A stretch of 64,000 nt of DNA, taken from Cymbidium sinense (taxonomy: Eukaryota > Streptophyta > Magnoliopsida > Asparagales > Orchidaceae). The stretch lies in assembly GCA_021442155.1 (NCBI GenBank), contig CM038215.1, positions 281,654,413-281,718,412 on the forward strand, written 5' to 3'. Positions within the stretch are counted from its first letter, which is position 1; each line of letters opens with the position of its first letter. The notes below the pieces were generated by a model, which worked only from the letters and a program-made list of their open reading frames with translations, made no database searches and was not told the origin of the DNA. The position numbers and the translations under genes are program-made. Shown in pieces: positions 62,304 through 64,000 of this stretch.

Positions 62304-63115
62304 ATGTCTATCAAGAAGTGCCCTCACTGGAGGCAAAACGCGGTGAGGATTGTACAAAAACCTCACAGTAAGTTCCTAATATAGTGCACATGGTCGAAAA
62401 GCATTATCTGAGGTAAGTTTTTGTCAAATGTATATGATTGTTCTTAGTTTTGTTTTACAACTATAATTCCATATTGTGATTTCGCTATGGATGCGATCTC
62501 ATGAACTTATGTTCAAAGATTGACAAACTATCCTAGATTAATGACCGCTTTTACGGGATATTATCTCGTAGCAAGCATTCACTTAGATCACTACCTTCAC
62601 GATTTGGAACGCAATCTTCTATAAATTCATTCCATTGCAAATTGAGATCATCAATTGGTGTGATGCTGATATGTTCAAATAGATGACCCACTCATTATTG
62701 GAGGAATGTTGTGGGGAGGTGTATATTGCTGCATGATTTAGCATACATAACATTGCATATTATCATATGCCTCATACAAATGATTTAATGAAAAGCATGC
62801 ATAAATTGTCACTATTTGAGAACGACATATTCTTACTAGATTTAATTAATTTCATAAGATGTATGTTGAAGCTACATATTTACTATTATGCTTTTCTACA
62901 CACATATCTTTGAGATTAGCAGATCCTTCATGAGGATCTGATACATTTGAGTTCTCACTAGATCTGTCATTTATTTCATGGAGCCCAGAGGCAAAGTTTT
63001 CACAATATGGCTAGATTCATACATGTGTCCATAGTATGTAGGGACAACGCAGCCCAACAATCATAGATATTGATGGGTTGTCGCGGAATGAAATCCAGAT
63101 TCAGAAATCAACAAC
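62304..63115 (+). pseudogene. PMD gene of MULE-1, copy C (3' truncated)
   Basis: Inverted third copy, here on the plus strand. ATG at 62304, GTAAGT donor at 62413, no proper acceptor, and the shared TGA at 62521-62523. It then shows degraded versions of the RLM, DHYL and GEI segments, followed by recognisable remains of the region equivalent to A 5.0-5.2 kb (gatctg...gagttctcactag) and of the GCRWNE segment. Homology to the PMD gene ends near 63,115. The C-terminal half and the distal array are missing. Confidence 0.7.
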
Positions 63116-64000
63116 CACAATAGTTTTGCACATGAATCGCATGTATGGGAGGAGCAATCATAAATTTATAACATAAAGTTGATTGCTATGATTTACATAC
63201 AATTTTGATTTTACATTAGGCACAAATATCATTTGCTTATTTTGTTTTTAAAATTAATTATAATAAATTCTGTCAACAATGAATGAGAGTTGATCCATGT
63301 TTAATCATGGGACATGTTTATATCATCAAAATCATTATCATGATAGTATTCTTTTTGTATAAATTGCTAATTAAGATTAGCATTCCTAATTTAAAAAATT
63401 TTGCCATAATATTATCATGTTTATTTTCATTGAATGCTTTTTTCATTTTTTTTCTATCTATTTATTTTTTAGAAAGGAGCAGTTTTTTTAAAATAAATGT
63501 TCCTCAATATATTGAGATTCGAATTGAACCATCAAAATTTTAAGTTCTAGGGCTATTTGATTCATTCTTCTTGATTACTATCATTTTAATTTAGCTAGCT
63601 CTAATATATAATCAAAGAATCGAGCAAAGTTAATATAATAATTTGATAACTTAAACATTATAATGATTGTAACTTTAGTATATTAAGATTTTGACAAGAA
63701 TAAAATTATTTTATTTACTTATCTTGTTATAATATTCTTTCAAAATAGCATATGTTATTATTTTATATTATTTATGTCTAAAATTTTATATATAATTGTA
63801 CTAGTTTTTTAACTTTTATCATTTTAAATGCAATTTTATGAACCATTGACTAAAAAAGTTATTTGAATCTAATTTATAATGACAATTAATTGCTCTCATG
63901 TTAATTATAGTCACTTTTCACTTGAATTATAAAATTATACTAAACTTATAATTTTAATTTTAAGTTTCTAAAGCAACCAAATTCACACGCTACAATTAAC

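Larger units (their letters stand above)
56900..64000 (-). repeat. Large segmental repeat, copy C (inverted, partial)
   Basis: Immediately after the N gap the sequence is the reverse complement of the A/B block. It starts at the point equivalent to A ~11,612 (B ~47,549) and runs down to A ~2,010 at the window end. Landmarks in order are the TATA/exon module, the CT/GA palindrome, LTR1, the AT-rich tract, the MULE-1 transposase and the PMD gene. About 2 kb equivalent to A ~2,790-4,840 (PMD 3' half and distal tandem array) is missing. C agrees with B at some sites and with A at others, so it is a third copy and not a re-read of either. Confidence 0.93.

Overview
This is an AT-rich intergenic block of a flowering-plant nuclear genome, made almost entirely of decayed transposable elements. 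The evidence is relics of Mutator-like elements (MULEs) including one with a plant mobile domain (PMD) gene, Ty1/copia-type solo LTRs, Ty3/gypsy and LINE fragments, plant-style introns, long (CT)n and (AT)n microsatellites, and a 100-N scaffold gap. I found no convincing intact host gene, no tRNA or rRNA gene, no CRISPR array and no organelle insert. The species cannot be named from the sequence.

The layout is governed by one large repeat present three times. Copy A (1-~19,850, cut by the window edge) and copy B (~35,975-56,799) are direct copies about 36-37 kb apart. Copy C (56,900-64,000, cut by the window edge) is inverted. It starts straight after the N gap at the point equivalent to A ~11,612 and runs backward to A ~2,010, lacking about 2 kb. 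A and B contain, in order: a two-exon gene end; a MULE on the minus strand (MULE-1: transposase, ~165-bp tandem units, PMD gene, more tandem units); an AT-rich tract; a copia-type LTR (LTR1, plus strand); a palindromic CT/GA microsatellite; a TATA-driven exon-like module (minus strand); a DUF4283/zinc-knuckle LINE ORF1-like relic; and a second, internally deleted MULE (MULE-2, plus strand). Between the first exon and the body of MULE-2 lie a second copia-type LTR (LTR2, minus strand), a telo-box/(CT)n 5'-leader-like stretch and a gene-like C-terminal exon.

The ~16-kb spacer between A and B (19.9-35.97 kb) holds three short tandem arrays, a third degenerate MULE (25.1-26.6 kb, plus), a LINE ORF2 fragment (28.0-28.25 kb, plus), a Ty3/gypsy RNase H-integrase relic (30.9-32.1 kb, minus) and long AT-rich DNA that I do not recognise.

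At least three in-frame stop codons (two in the MULE-1 transposase, one in the PMD gene) are shared by all three copies, so the elements were already dead before the block multiplied. Copies also differ by many short indels and by C-to-T changes at CG sites, which mixes real TE decay with possible consensus error. The most notable points are the composite MULE+PMD element with period-165 arrays behind each of its two genes, the multi-layered MULE-2 locus, and the inverted copy abutting an assembly gap.
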